Shown piece by piece: positions 7,399 through 19,600 of a stretch of DNA of 64,000 bases (its first letter is position 1; each line of letters opens with the position of its first letter). The position numbers were made by a program, and so were the translations under genes. Source of the stretch: Clostridia bacterium (lineage in GTDB: Bacteria > Bacillota > Clostridia > Oscillospirales > Acutalibacteraceae); contig JAFUIO010000002.1 of NCBI GenBank assembly GCA_017468425.1, positions 40,911 to 104,910 on the forward strand, given 5' to 3'. Below the pieces are notes generated by a model. That model was not told where the DNA came from and did not search any database. It was given only the letters and a program-made list of their open reading frames with translations.

Positions 7399-9531
7399 AT
7401 GAGCGAATCATATCTTGATTTATACTCTGTCTACAAAGGCAAAATGGCTGAAATGACAGCCGGAAACCCGTACTATGACTTTATGTACGAGGCTATTTCC
7501 TCCGGACACAACAATTTTTCTCAATTTAATAGATTCTTTGAAAAGAAAATTGATATCCGTTGGGTTGAGGCTATCGAGCGTTGTATTATCCCTATCGACA
7601 ACATTCTCAGAAATCCCCGTAAGTTTATCGTTCAGGAAGAAGAAGTTGTTATTATTGAACGTGCCAAAAAAATCACTACTGAATCAATCAGACATCTTGC
7701 ACAGCATACCAATATGATTTCCAAGGTGGAAGATGACGGCAGTGTTATGCCCAGCAAAATCCTTAACGTTTTCCGTGAAGAAAGTTATGAAATTTACGAA
7801 AACCGTTTCTTATTCACCCTTATCAAGCAGCTGGAGTATTTTATCAATGTCAGATATGATGTTCTTTCAAAGTTGTCTGACGATGAAAGCCTCAATTCGC
7901 TTAAAATGGAAAGTTCGGTAAAAAAAGGCAACGAACTTATAACTTTCAAAATGGAAGTTGCAACCAAATATAACAGTGATGAAGATGTAGACGGCAAAAA
8001 AGAAAAATCAGTTATGGATAGAATCCACAGAATCAAAACACTTGTTGATGATTTTGTTCATTCTAACTTTATGAAAGAAATGCGTAAATGCGTTCCTGTC
8101 CGTCCTCCTATTATGAGAACCAACGTTATTCTGAAGGACCCCAACTTTAATCAGTGCCTTGGTCTCTGGAACTTCATCCACTCATATGACGACGTTGGTT
8201 ACGAAATCAATGTTAAAGAATCAGATGATATGGTAAGCGATAGCTACCGTGATGACCTTTACGGTGTAATGGCTTACAACTATATGCTTCTCAAGAAAAA
8301 CACAGAACCTGAAAGCAGCTATATCGGAAAACTCAAAAAACGTAAAATCAAACCGAAGTTTATTAAACGTCTCGCAGAAGAACTTGTTCTTAATTATGAT
8401 TTGGATGAAGCTGAAATCAGGAAAGTGTTTATTGACGGTGTAAAAATTGCCGGTAAGAAGAAAACAGCCGGTGAACAGAAAATCAGAGAAGCAATTGCCC
8501 GTGCGTTGGCTTATGAAAATGAACGCAAACGCCTTATTGAGCAAAAAATCAAAGAAGAAATCGAAAGAAAGAAAGAAATCGAACGTCGCAGAATCGAACG
8601 CGAAAAAGCAAGAATCGCAAGAGAAAAAGAATTGGAAAGACAGCGCAAAGAGCGCGAAAGAGCAAGAGAAAAAGCAAAGAGAGAAAAAGAAATTGCTCTG
8701 GAAAAGGCAAGACGAGAGAGAGAGAAAGAAAAGAAACGTCTTGCAAAACTCAAGGAACAGCAGGCAATCGCAGCTGCCAAAGAAAAGGAACGTCTCGCAA
8801 AACAGAAGGAAAGAGAACGTATCGCAAAAGAAAAAGCTTTGGAATTGGAAAGGCAGCGTAAGGCTAAAGAGCTTGAGAAGAAGCGCATAGCCAAGGCAAA
8901 AGCTGAAGCACTTGAAAAAGAACGTAAAGCTAAAGAAAAAGAAAAAGCAAGAATCGCAAAAGAAAAAGCGCTTAAACTTGAACAGGAAAGAAAAGAAAAA
9001 GAGCGCATAGCGAAAGAAAAAGAAAGACTCAAAGCACTTGCTGAAAAAGAAAAGGCAGAAGCTTTAGAGAAAGAACGTAAGGCTAAAGAAAAGGCCCGCG
9101 AAAAAGCAGCTAAAGAAAAAGAAATCAAGCTCGAGAAAGAACGAATTGCAAGAGAAAAGGCTAAAGAGAAAGAAAGAATAGCCAAGGCGAAAGAAAAGGC
9201 AATTCAGGAAGAAAAAGAACGCAAAGAAAAAGCTAAGTTGAGAGAAAAAGCTGCTAAGGAAAAAGCAATTCAGCAGGAAAAAGAAAGAATCGCAAGAGCA
9301 AAGGCTAAAGAGAAAGAAAGAATAGCCAATGCAAAAGCAAAAGAAAAAGCTAAGGAAGCCGAAAGAAAAGCTAAACTGAAAGAAAAAGAGCGATTAGCAA
9401 AAGCTAAGGCTGATGCACTTGCAAAAGAAAAAGCAAGAATCGCAAGAGAAAAAGAAAAAGCTAAACTTAAGGCTCAGCAGGAAAAAGAAAAAGCAAAGAA
9501 AAATGCATCAGAAAATAGTGATGCAGAATAA
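7399..9531 (+). CDS. DUF2357-like protein with a very long charged coiled-coil tail
   Basis: The first 340 or so residues form a globular region. It contains ITTESIRHLAQH and the segment PSKILNVFREESYEIYENRF, which resemble the ENRF region of DUF2357 proteins encoded next to McrB-like ATPases. The remaining 350 residues (about 355-705) are almost only Lys, Glu, Arg and Ala with regular KEKERIAKEK-type periodicity. They should form a single long helix or coiled coil of tens of nanometres. I see no membrane segment, signal peptide or PD-(D/E)xK nuclease motif. AAAGGGG precedes the ATG by 10 nt. It likely forms a complex with the upstream ATPase. A role as a cytosolic stalk or scaffold is inference. 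The DUF2357 call rests on a short motif and needs a profile search. Confidence 0.65.
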   Translation: MSESYLDLYSVYKGKMAEMTAGNPYYDFMYEAISSGHNNFSQFNRFFEKKIDIRWVEAIERCIIPIDNILRNPRKFIVQEEEVVIIERAKKITTESIRHLAQHTNMISKVEDDGSVMPSKILNVFREESYEIYENRFLFTLIKQLEYFINVRYDVLSKLSDDESLNSLKMESSVKKGNELITFKMEVATKYNSDEDVDGKKEKSVMDRIHRIKTLVDDFVHSNFMKEMRKCVPVRPPIMRTNVILKDPNFNQCLGLWNFIHSYDDVGYEINVKESDDMVSDSYRDDLYGVMAYNYMLLKKNTEPESSYIGKLKKRKIKPKFIKRLAEELVLNYDLDEAEIRKVFIDGVKIAGKKKTAGEQKIREAIARALAYENERKRLIEQKIKEEIERKKEIERRRIEREKARIAREKELERQRKERERAREKAKREKEIALEKARREREKEKKRLAKLKEQQAIAAAKEKERLAKQKERERIAKEKALELERQRKAKELEKKRIAKAKAEALEKERKAKEKEKARIAKEKALKLEQERKEKERIAKEKERLKALAEKEKAEALEKERKAKEKAREKAAKEKEIKLEKERIAREKAKEKERIAKAKEKAIQEEKERKEKAKLREKAAKEKAIQQEKERIARAKAKEKERIANAKAKEKAKEAERKAKLKEKERLAKAKADALAKEKARIAREKEKAKLKAQQEKEKAKKNASENSDAE

Positions 9532-9597
9532 TAATTTGTAAAGCGTAATAACTTTACAGTACGCATATATTTGTAAAGCTAATTTGCTTTACAAACA

Positions 9598-9628
9598 CCA
9601 AAAAGTCTTGATTTTACAGGCTTTTTGG
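9598..9628 (+). terminator. Hairpin with T-rich 3' arm before the giant gene
   Basis: CCAAAAAG pairs with CTTTTTGG around a 15-nt loop. Just upstream, TTGTAAAGC/GCTTTACAA (9571-9594) forms another perfect stem. Together they may end the ATPase/coiled-coil transcript or act as an attenuator. The rest of the gap up to 9717 is AT-rich and ends with a strong CGGAGGT site for the next gene. Confidence 0.45.
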
Positions 9629-9717
9629 TCAGAGGATAAAGTTTTGTTTTATAGTGCGTGTGTATGCGAAAGAAACCAGAACTTATCCCATTTGAAATCA
9701 CGGAGGTATTTTAAACT

Positions 9718-10497
9718 ATGGATAAAAAATTGACGAAAAGGTTATTGGCCTTGGTTCTTTCCGGGGGGATACTCTTATCCTCTACCGGCGTATATACTGC
9801 ACTCGCAGCATCAAATACGGGCAATACAAGTGAATATACCTCCGCTCTTGTAGGCTCATCATCTGATTCTGCAACAGGTAATAAACCCATTTCCGGCGAA
9901 TTTGTAACAATTCCGCAGGCGGCTCAGACAACTATCAAGACTACTACAACGCGCGTTCCGCCAACAACAAGAGTTACAACAAGACCTACAACAACGAAGA
10001 AACCTACTACAACACAGAGACCCTCAACTACTCAGGGTCCTGCATCAACTCAGACACCAACAACAAAGGTTCCTTCAACAACTCAGACTCCCGGTGTATC
10101 TACAACAGTTCCCGGAACAACAAAAGCACCCGTAACAACACGTCCCTCATATTCTCAGGCACCCGGAATTTTCCAGCCTGACACAACTGCTCCTGAAGTT
10201 ACAAGACCTCCTATAAATGAAGAACTTGAATGGCTTGAAACTACAGAATCAGAAGAAACAACAACATCTGCTCCTGAAACTGGTAAGACCAAGCCTGATT
10301 TCGAAGTTATTACACAGCAGGTAGCAAACAACTCTGAAGACGTATGGGTAGGCGAAGGTACAGAAACAAACCCATATCAGGTAAGTTCAGCCGAGCTTTT
10401 CCTTAAAATGAGCGAACTTATCAACGATACAGCTAACGCTAACAAATATTTCAAGCTTACTGCTGATATCGATTTTTCAACTACAACAATCGACTAG
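9718..10497 (+). CDS. N-terminal fragment of the giant GLUG-repeat surface protein (ends at in-frame TAG)
   Basis: The ATG has GGAGG upstream. The 259-residue product begins with a classical signal peptide (basic start, hydrophobic core, ALAAS cleavage region near residue 30). A Thr/Pro-rich linker follows (about 65-160, many TTR, TTK and TTQ motifs), which should be extended and possibly glycosylated. The first repeat module then opens with GEGTETNPYQVSSAE and LTADIDFS. The frame stops at TAG (10495-10497) in the middle of that module. The same frame continues without any shift for 5,536 more codons to 27105, so this is probably the start of one gene broken by one substitution, or a gene read through at TAG. 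On its own it would be a secreted, truncated protein. Confidence 0.8.
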   Translation: MDKKLTKRLLALVLSGGILLSSTGVYTALAASNTGNTSEYTSALVGSSSDSATGNKPISGEFVTIPQAAQTTIKTTTTRVPPTTRVTTRPTTTKKPTTTQRPSTTQGPASTQTPTTKVPSTTQTPGVSTTVPGTTKAPVTTRPSYSQAPGIFQPDTTAPEVTRPPINEELEWLETTESEETTTSAPETGKTKPDFEVITQQVANNSEDVWVGEGTETNPYQVSSAELFLKMSELINDTANANKYFKLTADIDFSTTTID

Positions 10498-10617
10498 GCT
10501 GTCCTTGACGGTCTTGCCGAACATCATGGCATCGGTGGTACACTCGTCTCAGTTAACCCTGAAGTTTCATCAAACTCAAATGTTTTCTTCCATCTTGATG
10601 GTAACGGAAAACAGATT

Positions 10618-13600
10618 ATGAACTTAACAATGAATTTGAGTTACTTCAACTCACTTAGTATTTTCGGTTACGTAAACTCAGCTTCAACCATTACAAACCT
10701 TGTAGTTCATAATGTTTCAATAACTAACGGATATTCAAATGCACAGGCTGCAGGTGTTATCCTTAAAAACGAAGGTAATATTGACGAGTGCCGTTTCTCA
10801 ATTATTGCACTCGACACAACAGCTTTAACAACTAAAGCAGAATCATTCTACCCTGACTACACAACACTCCGTACATATTCAGGTACTGCTATCGTAGTTG
10901 ACAACAGCGGTGTTATCGACTATGAAACAAACTTTGACAATACCAATGTTAAACTTAACATGGTAGAAAATGCAACAATCAAAACATCAAGACCTTATGC
11001 AGGTGCTCTTGTTGCACAGAACAGAGGTAAAATCAACAAAGTCCGTGGTGTTAAGCTTACTATTGAAGGCGACACAACAAAGAGTACCCACGTTGGTGGT
11101 CTTGTAGGTACAAACGCAACACAGAGAACAAGCTCTGCAACAGGTATGTACTATTGTGAAATCCAGATGGACGGACGTAACAGTAGTGTCAAAGGTGCAG
11201 ACAAAATCGGTTTCCTCGTTGGTCACAACTCAGGCCGTATCCAGCGTGCAAATGTAACAGGTAGCTTTAATACAAATGCACAGGCGAGTGCCACTAAATA
11301 TGATGTTCTCGTAACAGGCGCTTCTGCTGCTGGCGGTATCGTTGGTGACAACACAGGTGACGTTCAGCTCTGTACTGCAACTAATGTTGGTGCTTACTTC
11401 GCAGATGCAACTGATGGTGCAATCTATGGTGGTATCGCAGGTAAATCAAACTACGGTATCAGAAACAGTATCGCAACAGGCTCAACTGCAGGTGCAGGTG
11501 ATGCAAATGCAATCACACGTTACATCGGCGGTATAGTAGGTTACGGCGATACAGGCAACAACTTTGGTGTAGAAAACTGTTATGCTCTCGTTAAAATCAT
11601 CGATTCAAAAGCAGCACTCGGTGCAATCGTTGGTTTTAACGGCGACAAAGCATATAAAAATAATAAAATCAGAAATGTATTCTATTCAGCAATCATTTCT
11701 TCAAGACCTTCTCCCGTATCATATGGCGGAGCAGGTGTGAATGAAGGCGACCTTCAATTCTCAAAGGCTTATGCAATGTCAAGCTATATCCATCTTATAA
11801 CAAATGGTTTAGACTTTGGTATTACAAAGACAAAAGCTCAGGTATCAACAAGCTCTTTCAGCTTCTCAGGCTGGGGCGATGCTACATTTAATGTAAAGGG
11901 TAACTTCTCAGGACCGACAAATGCTTCTTATTATACAGTAACAGGTCTTGGCACAGACACACTTACTTATGAGCTTATAACAGACGGTCTGAACGACAAA
12001 ACTGTTTTCTACTATGATGTTGATATTACTATTCCATCATCTATCGGTGCAGATAAAAATGGTATCACCCTTGTAAATCAGCCCATGGAATTGGGTATGC
12101 TTAACTCAAGCGGTACCCATACCACATCTGACTATACATCTGACGGATTCATAGGCACAGCAGATAAGCCTATCAAGCTTACCACAGATGAAATGAACTT
12201 CCTTTACTATGCTCCTGCAGCACATTTTGTGCTCGGCAGTACTCAGTATGTTAACGATAGTTTCACAGCTCCTTCTGCAACCTTCTGGGGCACTATCAAT
12301 GGCAATGGTAATACAATTGTATACGCGATTGACAAAGATTTGTTCAAGGGCATCTACGGCTCACGTGATGATTCTCTTCAGAATAACAATTCTGCTACTC
12401 ACAAATCAGATTCCTCTGATGAAGCTGACGTAGCATCAAACCTTGCAAACGGTGTAATCAGAAACCTTACTATCGACTTCTCTCCAAGTGGCACAGCTAC
12501 CACAGTAAAGCTTTCATCACTTTTCGGTAATATATGTAACGCAACATTAAAGAATATAAATGTTACTTTCAACTGTATGGCTTACGGAATCACTTTTGAG
12601 CCTCAGGAGAAAGAAACAGGTCTCTTTGCAAAAGCGGTTTACGGTAATTCGTATCTGTATGGATGTTATGTTGATAACTACTATGATGAGGCAAGAGGCA
12701 ACTCACAGTTGGCAAGTATGGATACGTCATATGACACAGTTTCAGGCTTTATCGGCGTAATTGATGCTGAAAAAGCAATTATTGACAACTGCGGTGCTGA
12801 TATTCCGATTTTCCCTAAAGCACAGAATATGAAGAATATCGGTATATTCGTAGGTGAAATCAGATCACTTGATGGTGGTTACATTCAGAACTGTTATGCA
12901 TCAGGTGCTCTTATCAAATCAGGTGGCTCATTCCAGACTTCAAGCTGTAACCTCTTTGCAGGTAATATTTCATCAGGCAGTAGTGATACTCATATCTATA
13001 ACTGCTATTATTCACCCTCATACCTGTATACAAACAGTATATATAAAGATGGTATAACAACAGGTATCAAGGCCGGTTCATTCACAGGTTCCTGTAAAGC
13101 ATGGTCATTCCAGGTGAAAAATGCTTCAACCCAGCTTTGGGGCGATGCTTCACTTAAGGTTGCAGCATCAGGCGGTGACAGTGCTGCACTTGAAACAATA
13201 AATAGTATTGACAGATTTGATATAGCTTATTATGAGGCTAACAGTCTTAGCCTTGACAATTATTTCACTGCGGCATCATCATCAGAAACAATTACTTTTG
13301 GTGCTAACAGAAAATTCAGTTGGTCCGGCAGAATAATGCTTAGTTTCACTTTTACCGGTGATACAAACGCAAGTGCATCAATTACAGCAAGGCACAATGC
13401 AACAGGTCTTGTGGCAAAGCTTACTGTGTTCAGTTCATCAGACCTTGAAATTGACGGCGATGGTTATTACCTTATCAAAACTCCCGTTGACCTTTACTAT
13501 CTTTCAGATAACCAGACCAAGCTTGTTTCAGGCTCCACAGAATATATGTATATGAGCACCAACTCGAAAATCAGGCTTGGCGCTAACATTGATATGTCAG

Positions 13601-16600
13601 GTTATACTATCGAGCCTATCGGTACTTCAGCGGTTTTCTTCAAAGGTGAATTTGACGGAGCAGGTTATACAATTTCTAACCTGAACTTTGGACCGAACAA
13701 CCTTGACCAGGCACTCTTCGGTTATGTTCAGGGTGCTACAATCAGAAGGCTCAATATTGATAGTGCCAATATCGTAGGTGCATCATATACAGGTGCAATC
13801 GTTGGTACGGTTTACGACTATGCTACTATTGATACCTGTAAAGTAACCAATTCAAATATCAGCGGTCAGAATCATGTCGGCGGTATTGTTGGTGGTATCA
13901 ATGCAAAATCAGGCCCACAGGCTACTCAGATTACAAACTGTACTGTAGAAAATACAACAGTAACATCCACAAAGCCGGTTAAAGAACATGGTTATATCGG
14001 CGGTATCATCGGCGGTACATCTATGAACAGTACTGAAGGATGCTACGCTGAAATCACAGGCTGTAAGGTAACAAGCAGTACTATTGAATCTGAAGCATAT
14101 GGTGCAGGTGGTGTAGTAGGCTACGCTCCCGACACTAATAACAAAATTTCTTCTTGTGAAGTTACCGGCACAACAGTTACTTCAGATGAAGCTTCAAACG
14201 GTGTTACATATGCATCTCTCGGTGCTGTTGCAGGTGCATTCGGTGGCTCAACACTTGAAAATTGTACAGTAACATCTTGTAGGATAATAGGTGAGTGTGC
14301 ATCGGGTGTTGTAAGCCGTCTTATTAACGAAGCAGGCACAATATCAACAATTTCAGGCTGTACTGTTACGAATTCTGAAATTGTTGCTCCGAATATTGCA
14401 GGCGGTATCCTTGCACAGGTAAGTGCTTATGCAACATCTTCCTGCTACGGTGACAAAGTTATAACAGGCTGTAAAGTTTTACCATGTATTGATTCGGAAA
14501 CCGGTAAAGAAATCAGTGCAGTTAAAGCAGCTGTTGCAGGCGGTATCGTAGGTAATGTTCAGCAGTTCTCGAATAAAAATCTCACAGTTTCAGACTGTAC
14601 TAACCTTGGTACTATTGAAACAACAGGTAAAAAAGGCTCAATTACTGATGCTGCAGGCGGCATCGTCGGCAGACTTTCATCAGCCCTCCAGACACCCGGT
14701 ATTCTTATTGAAGGTTGTCTTTCACAGGGTACTGTAAAAGGTAACTCAAACCTTGGCGGTATCATTGGTATGAACAATGGTAATGCTCACACAGGTGCAA
14801 ATAAACTTATCAAAGATTGTTATGTAACAACTAAGTTTACAAGTGGCAACCTTGCAGTTGTAAAAGGTCTTGCAATCGGTAATGTAGGATATCAGGCTAA
14901 AACCGATTCTTCTGCATTGGCAGAAAATGTTGTTTACTCATCACTTAATACCCGTGAAGCCCTCTTCGGTAATATCGAAGAAACTTCAGGCGGCTTTGAT
15001 ATGAACAAAGGTGCCGACCAGACAAGCGGTATTACAGTTGACTTTACAACTGCTGCTTCCAATACCACAACAGCAGGTAAGCGTTATCTTGCTCACTTTG
15101 CAAACGGTGTTGTTGGTTACTATGATGGTATGATGGGCACATCAAATACTGTTCAGTTGCATACAAACTTATATATAGGTTCTACTTCTTACATTAACGC
15201 AATGACAACTCGAACCGACTTGTCTTATGGTGGTGTGAACTTAGGAAGTCAAAGACTTAGTGGTCTTCAGAAAACAACCGCTCCGCGTTTTTCAGTAGGT
15301 AATTTGCCTTCACTTACAGGTACAGATGGTAATGCTTTTGCTCCTCCTGCAACAAGCCCGTTCACAACAACTGCAAGCTCATCAAAAATCCTTGTTGGTT
15401 GTGGCGATAAGAATGGTACTGCTGATGCAACATACAACAAACTTACAGACGTAAGTATCCAGACATTTGATAAAAAATGTAACGCAACCGTTAAAACAAC
15501 TTACACAGGCATCATCAACGGTGAAACAGTTTCGTTTGATGTAGGCTTCAACGTTGTTGTAAACGGTGAGCACGCATATGACGGTGACGGTACAGAATAT
15601 AACCCCTTCCTCATCTACACAGCAGAAGACCTTCTTGCTATCAAACAGCATCACGATAATCCCTCTGCTAAAGATGACTACAAGGATAATCCTGAGTTCT
15701 ATTATGAAGCATATTACTGCATAATGAACGATATCGATATGACAGAAGAACTTGCAACAGAAAACAAATCTTTTGCTCCTATCGGTACAGTGGATGAACC
15801 TTTCAAAGGTAAAATCACAACATATCATGATGAGCAGATGAAAATCAGCAATCTGCTTATAAACGACCCGAAACAGAATGCTGACTATGCATATAACGAT
15901 TCATACATAGTAACTGATGCTGAGGGTAATAAAACGGTAGAATATTCAGACGCACTCGGTCTCTTTGGTTATACTGCAGAAGGTGCAGAAATTTATAACC
16001 TTGAACTTGAGAATGTCAATATTCTTTCAGTACCCGGTACAACAAACGGCTTCCTTGGCACAAAATCAGGTGCATTGGTCGGTGTGGCTAATGATACTAT
16101 TATCCAGAACGTTAAAGTTTCAGGTGCATCTTCAGTTGCAATCGAAGGTTCATTCGGCGGCAGGGCAGGTGCAGTAGGCGGTATTGTAGGTCAGGCAGGC
16201 AACAATGTTGTAATGACAGACGTTCAGGTTGTCGGCACAGATAACGAAAGCCGTGCAACAGTCAAAGGCCAGTATTGTGTAGGCGGTATCGTCGGTTCAT
16301 CAGCAGATACAACAGGCTGTTCAATTACTAACGCTTACGTTGAAAATGTTAATGTAACAAACCTTGCAACTTCAGGTGTTTCTATTGCAGGTGGTATTGC
16401 AGGTCAGTATTCAGGCGTTATTACAGGTTCGGCAGAAGTCAAAGATGACGAAGGTAATATTGTCACTCCCGCAACGCGCGTAAAAGTCAATAACGTATCA
16501 GTTCTCGGTACGGTTGTTGGCGGTGTTGTAGGTTCAGGTAATGTTACTAACCTCGCATTGGGCGGATGCGACCTTACTATTGAAGACGCTGACGTAACAA

Positions 16601-19600
16601 ATACAATCGTAGAAGTTACAGATACAGTAAGAGCTGATGCAAATGCAGGTCCAAACGGCATTGCAGGTGGTATTCTCGGTCAGACAAAAGACAGTTACCA
16701 CTATTACATTACAGACTGCACAACAGATGGTAATACAACAGTTACATCAGGCTATTGTGCAGGCGGTATTGTTGGCCGTGCAGCAAACAGAGGCAAAGGT
16801 CAGCTTCAGACAGAAACTTGCCTTATCATTTCTGATTGTACAACTCTTGCAAAAGTAGAGCAGCTCAATGCTCCCACAACAAATACACTCACACTCAGCG
16901 GTACTGTCAGAGATAAAACAGGCGCAGGTGCAGTAATCGGTGTTATTGATGGCAATGCACTTGCTATGAACGAAGATACAAATGCTCCGCAGATACAGAT
17001 TAAAAACGTAACTGCAGGCGGTGAAATCTCAGGTACATTCAACGTTGGTGGCGTAGTCGGTGAATTTGCAGTATATCAGGGCAAACTCAACGAGCTTACA
17101 GAGTCTATCATTTCAGATTGTATTGTTTCAGCAAGAATTACTCCTCTTGCGGCGGCAACAGAACGTTTCGGTGTTATCTTCGGTTCAATTGAAGGTAATA
17201 CAGAAAGCAGTAGTTCTGCTTCCGGTGCAGCACCGAACACGAAAGCTCCGTTCCCGGAATTCGATTCAAACGGTGCAGTAATAGAATACGCAGTAAAACC
17301 ATTTGATAAGATTTTCTATTCATCTTATACTGCAGGTACTTATAATCTTTACGGTCTTTCAGAAATCAAAAATTATCAGGATCCCGTTCACGGTGTATTC
17401 TTTGATACAATCTACGACGTAAACAAAGTAGTTTATAACTTTGAAACTGACGATGGTACAGTAGAACTTCCCGTCAGCGTTGTTAAAGATGGTTACACAG
17501 CGAATGATCCGACCGCATCATATCAGTGGTTTGGCGAAAGCGTTTACGGATTCTCTGCAGAATTCAAAGACCTCCTTGCAGCAAACGAAGGCTCAGGTAC
17601 ACCCTTCGGCTTCTCAATTGCAGGTAAAGATTTTACTCTTGTTGAAGACGGTGTTCAGTCTGCAAACAAAGAAATTTTCGAGGTTATTCCTAACGATGAC
17701 GGGCATCTTGGTGTTAACCTTACAAAATATCCTTATAAGATTAAAGTTAAACAGTTCAATACTGCAGACCTTGTATTTACTTATACAAACGGACTTCAGA
17801 TTGGTATCCCCGTAATCTGCGGTGTTAACTTTGAAGGTGAGGGTACAGCAACAAACCCGATTCTGGTTTCAAATGAGGATATTTTCTACCACATTGTTAA
17901 GGTTCTTCCCTCATATTCATTTGTCCAGACGAAAGAAGAACTTGACTTGTCTGATAAGACAAAATATCCTGCAACAAGTCTTGCACAGCTTATTCCTAAC
18001 TTTACAGGTACATATGACGGTCAGGGTCATACAATCAAAGGTTTCGATGTAACAATCGAATCTTCAGAATCTCCCGTTGGTATCTTCAGCAAAGTTTCAG
18101 GTGTGCAATATAAGGTTGACGAAGACGGAAATCAGGTTCTTGATGAAAACGGCGAACCAATTATTATTCCCAACATTCAGAATGTAACATTTATTGGTTG
18201 TTCGGTAAGCAGCGGTGAATGTGATAAGGGTACAGGTGTTGCAATCGGTGAACTCGCAGACGGAGCAACAGTTTCTAATCTTAAAGTTGAAAATTCGGTT
18301 GCAACTTCAAAGCTGGGCAACGTTGGTGGCGCAATCGGTACAGTAACAGGTGCATCAGTTGCTGATAAAATTACAGTAACAGGCGGCACAGTTGAGGCTG
18401 AAAAAGGCTCAGCAGGCGGTGCAATCGGCACAGTTATTGAAGATACTGCTACCGTTACTTCACCTGTAGTTAAAAATACTACTGTAACTTCAGGCTCAGT
18501 TGATGCAGACGGCACATACCTTGGCGGTACAACAGAGGATATCGCAGGCGGTATTGTTGCTCAGGCACATGGTGAAATCATCGGACCTGAATCAACTGAA
18601 ACAGATGCAGACGGCAACCCGATTTATCCTAACGCAGTTGAAGATGTTACAGTACGTGCTCTTGTAGCAGGCGGTGCAGTCGGTGCAGTTTACAAAACAA
18701 ACATTGCAGAGGATGCAAGTATTACTCATAAACTTACTCTCAAAGACATCAGAGTTTCAGGTGCAGAAGTAACTGCAAAATCTGTAGACGGCACTCGTGC
18801 AACATCAGGTGCAGGTCTCTTAGGCTTCGCAAGAGCAAAAACAGAAGTAACTCTTAACAACTGTTATGTAAATAATAAAACAAAAACCGAAACTTCATCA
18901 GTAGCATCTCAGGGTGGTGTTTCATACGGCGCCGGTGCAGTTGCTAACGTAGATGAAAATGTTATAAAACTCGAACTTATCGACGTTGAATCTTACGCAG
19001 AAGTAGTTTCACAGGAAGCAGGTAACGACGGTACGGTCTATGCTGCATCACTTGTGGCTTATGTAAACAATGCTCCGGAAAAACTTACATTTGACGGTTG
19101 TGTTGCAGGCGGTAAGATTACAGGTCATGCGATGAAGACATTCGTCGGCGGTGCAATCGGTGGATTTAATGTTGATAACAATCCGGAAAATGATGCTGAC
19201 GAAGGAAATACTGAAAATCACGACATTGACAATGAAATAAAGCATCCTTTATTCGTCAATGGTGTTATCAGTGCTGAACTTGAATGTATTGACGGTCATT
19301 CAAACAACGTTACACTCAAGTCAGTTCACAGAATAGGCAAGTTTATTGCAAAATACGGCGTGAATATGTTCGTGGAAGGAAACTTCCCCACAATGTTCCA
19401 GAATAACTACTATTCAACATATCCCAACGATATAGCGTTCTTTGCAACAGAGTCAGGGGAGAAAGGTCCTCTCGATGCAATTCTTGCACAAACAAAGTCA
19501 GATGACGGTGCAGATGCATTCAAGAACATCAACGTTCAGGAAAACCTTGCAATCGCTGATGAATTCAAGTCAGGCTGGAACAGTGTTGCAATCACAAAGG

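Noticed and set aside
8511..9185. Reverse-strand 224-codon frame rich in Ser, Phe and Leu
   Set aside because: It is the antisense image of the Lys/Glu-rich coiled-coil region; AAA/GAA-rich sequence removes stops on the other strand. It has no ribosome binding site and the composition is explained by the sense gene.
9664..9714. 16-codon frame overlapping the ribosome binding site of the giant gene
   Set aside because: No ribosome binding site of its own and the overlap is likely coincidental.
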